From contig CM056378.1 in assembly GCA_029718625.1 (NCBI GenBank), forward strand, positions 66,053,027 through 66,117,026: 64,000 nucleotides of DNA, written 5' to 3'. Below the pieces are notes generated by a model. That model ran no database searches. It saw only the letters and a program-made list of their open reading frames with translations, and was not told the origin of the DNA. Below are positions 63,702 through 64,000 of the stretch, piece after piece. Source of the DNA: Synaphobranchus kaupii. Taxonomy: Eukaryota > Chordata > Actinopteri > Anguilliformes > Synaphobranchidae. The first letter of the stretch is position 1. The number at the start of each line of letters is the position of its first letter. Both the position numbers and the translations under genes were made by a program.

Positions 63702-64000
63702 CAGCTATACGTTTGTAAACTTCTGCTTGAAATTTTGGGAGGTATGGGCTGCGTCCCAATATTCTTCACTCCCCACCTCCCTTCCTCCACTCCCCCACTA
63801 CCACTCCTCTCCTACCCGGAAGTATGGAAAACTGTCTGAACGTTTCGAGTACAAGTATTTGCATGTACAGTATACAATGTACCTGACATTGCGGTTTGCG
63901 TCGAGACATTAATTAATATGTAACCATTAATACGTAACTAAGACGTAATCAGCGACATTAGATTAAAACTGTATAGCTTACTGTGTACTTCTCATGTTTA
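63702..64000. other. Right flank, no gene seen
   Basis: A short AACTTCTGCTTGAA (possible end of the split DNA element) is followed by GGGCTGCGTCCCAATATTC and C-rich sequence, then AT-rich sequence. GGCTGCGTCCCAA is a frequent start of fish non-autonomous transposons, but no matching end lies in the window. Confidence 0.4.

Overview
The window looks like vertebrate, most probably teleost fish, nuclear DNA. The evidence is the retroelements. One is a LINE whose 3' end has the 'GCGCTATATAAATAAA' plus short tandem tail style common in fish L2-like elements. A second is a decayed APE-type LINE. A third is a chromodomain-bearing Ty3/Gypsy element. There is also a long-TIR non-autonomous DNA transposon. 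No host gene, tRNA, rRNA or bacterial-type operon is recognisable.

Positions 1-56,635 are one very large satellite array built on a 42-bp monomer, running off the left edge of the window. The monomer is 3 x 14 bases and its consensus has no stop in three of six frames. The array therefore shows hundreds of long apparent reading frames (peptides such as VPECCCDSITVLLY or MLSQQHSGTYNSTV) that are not genes. Monomer variants are arranged in nested higher-order repeats: 840 bp (20 monomers), 1,300 bp, 4,068 bp, 11,197/11,198 bp and about 25.4 kb. Every one of these distances equals a whole number of 42-bp steps minus 2 bp for each 40-bp variant monomer crossed, with one single-base deletion. The phase of the array is thus kept over tens of kilobases. 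The first ~38 kb is highly homogenised. The 38-55.6 kb part has shorter, more mixed blocks, and the last monomers (55.6-56.6 kb) are strongly diverged.

Three mobile elements mark the array and its flank. A 5'-truncated L2-like LINE (32,808-34,254, minus strand) sits in one monomer with a 4-bp duplication. Empty copies of the same site exist elsewhere in the array. A 720-bp long-TIR DNA element (55,854-56,573) sits in the decayed edge and leaves about 1.5 satellite monomers stranded on its far side. Beyond 56,636 the window is a transposon graveyard: a frameshifted LINE (57,470-59,966, plus strand), then a deleted Gypsy chromovirus-type element (60,291-63,701, minus strand) which may itself have split an older short DNA element.

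The most unusual feature is the satellite itself: its size, its exact phase, its nested repeats and the dyad in every monomer. Whether it is centromeric, subtelomeric or interstitial cannot be told from the sequence alone.
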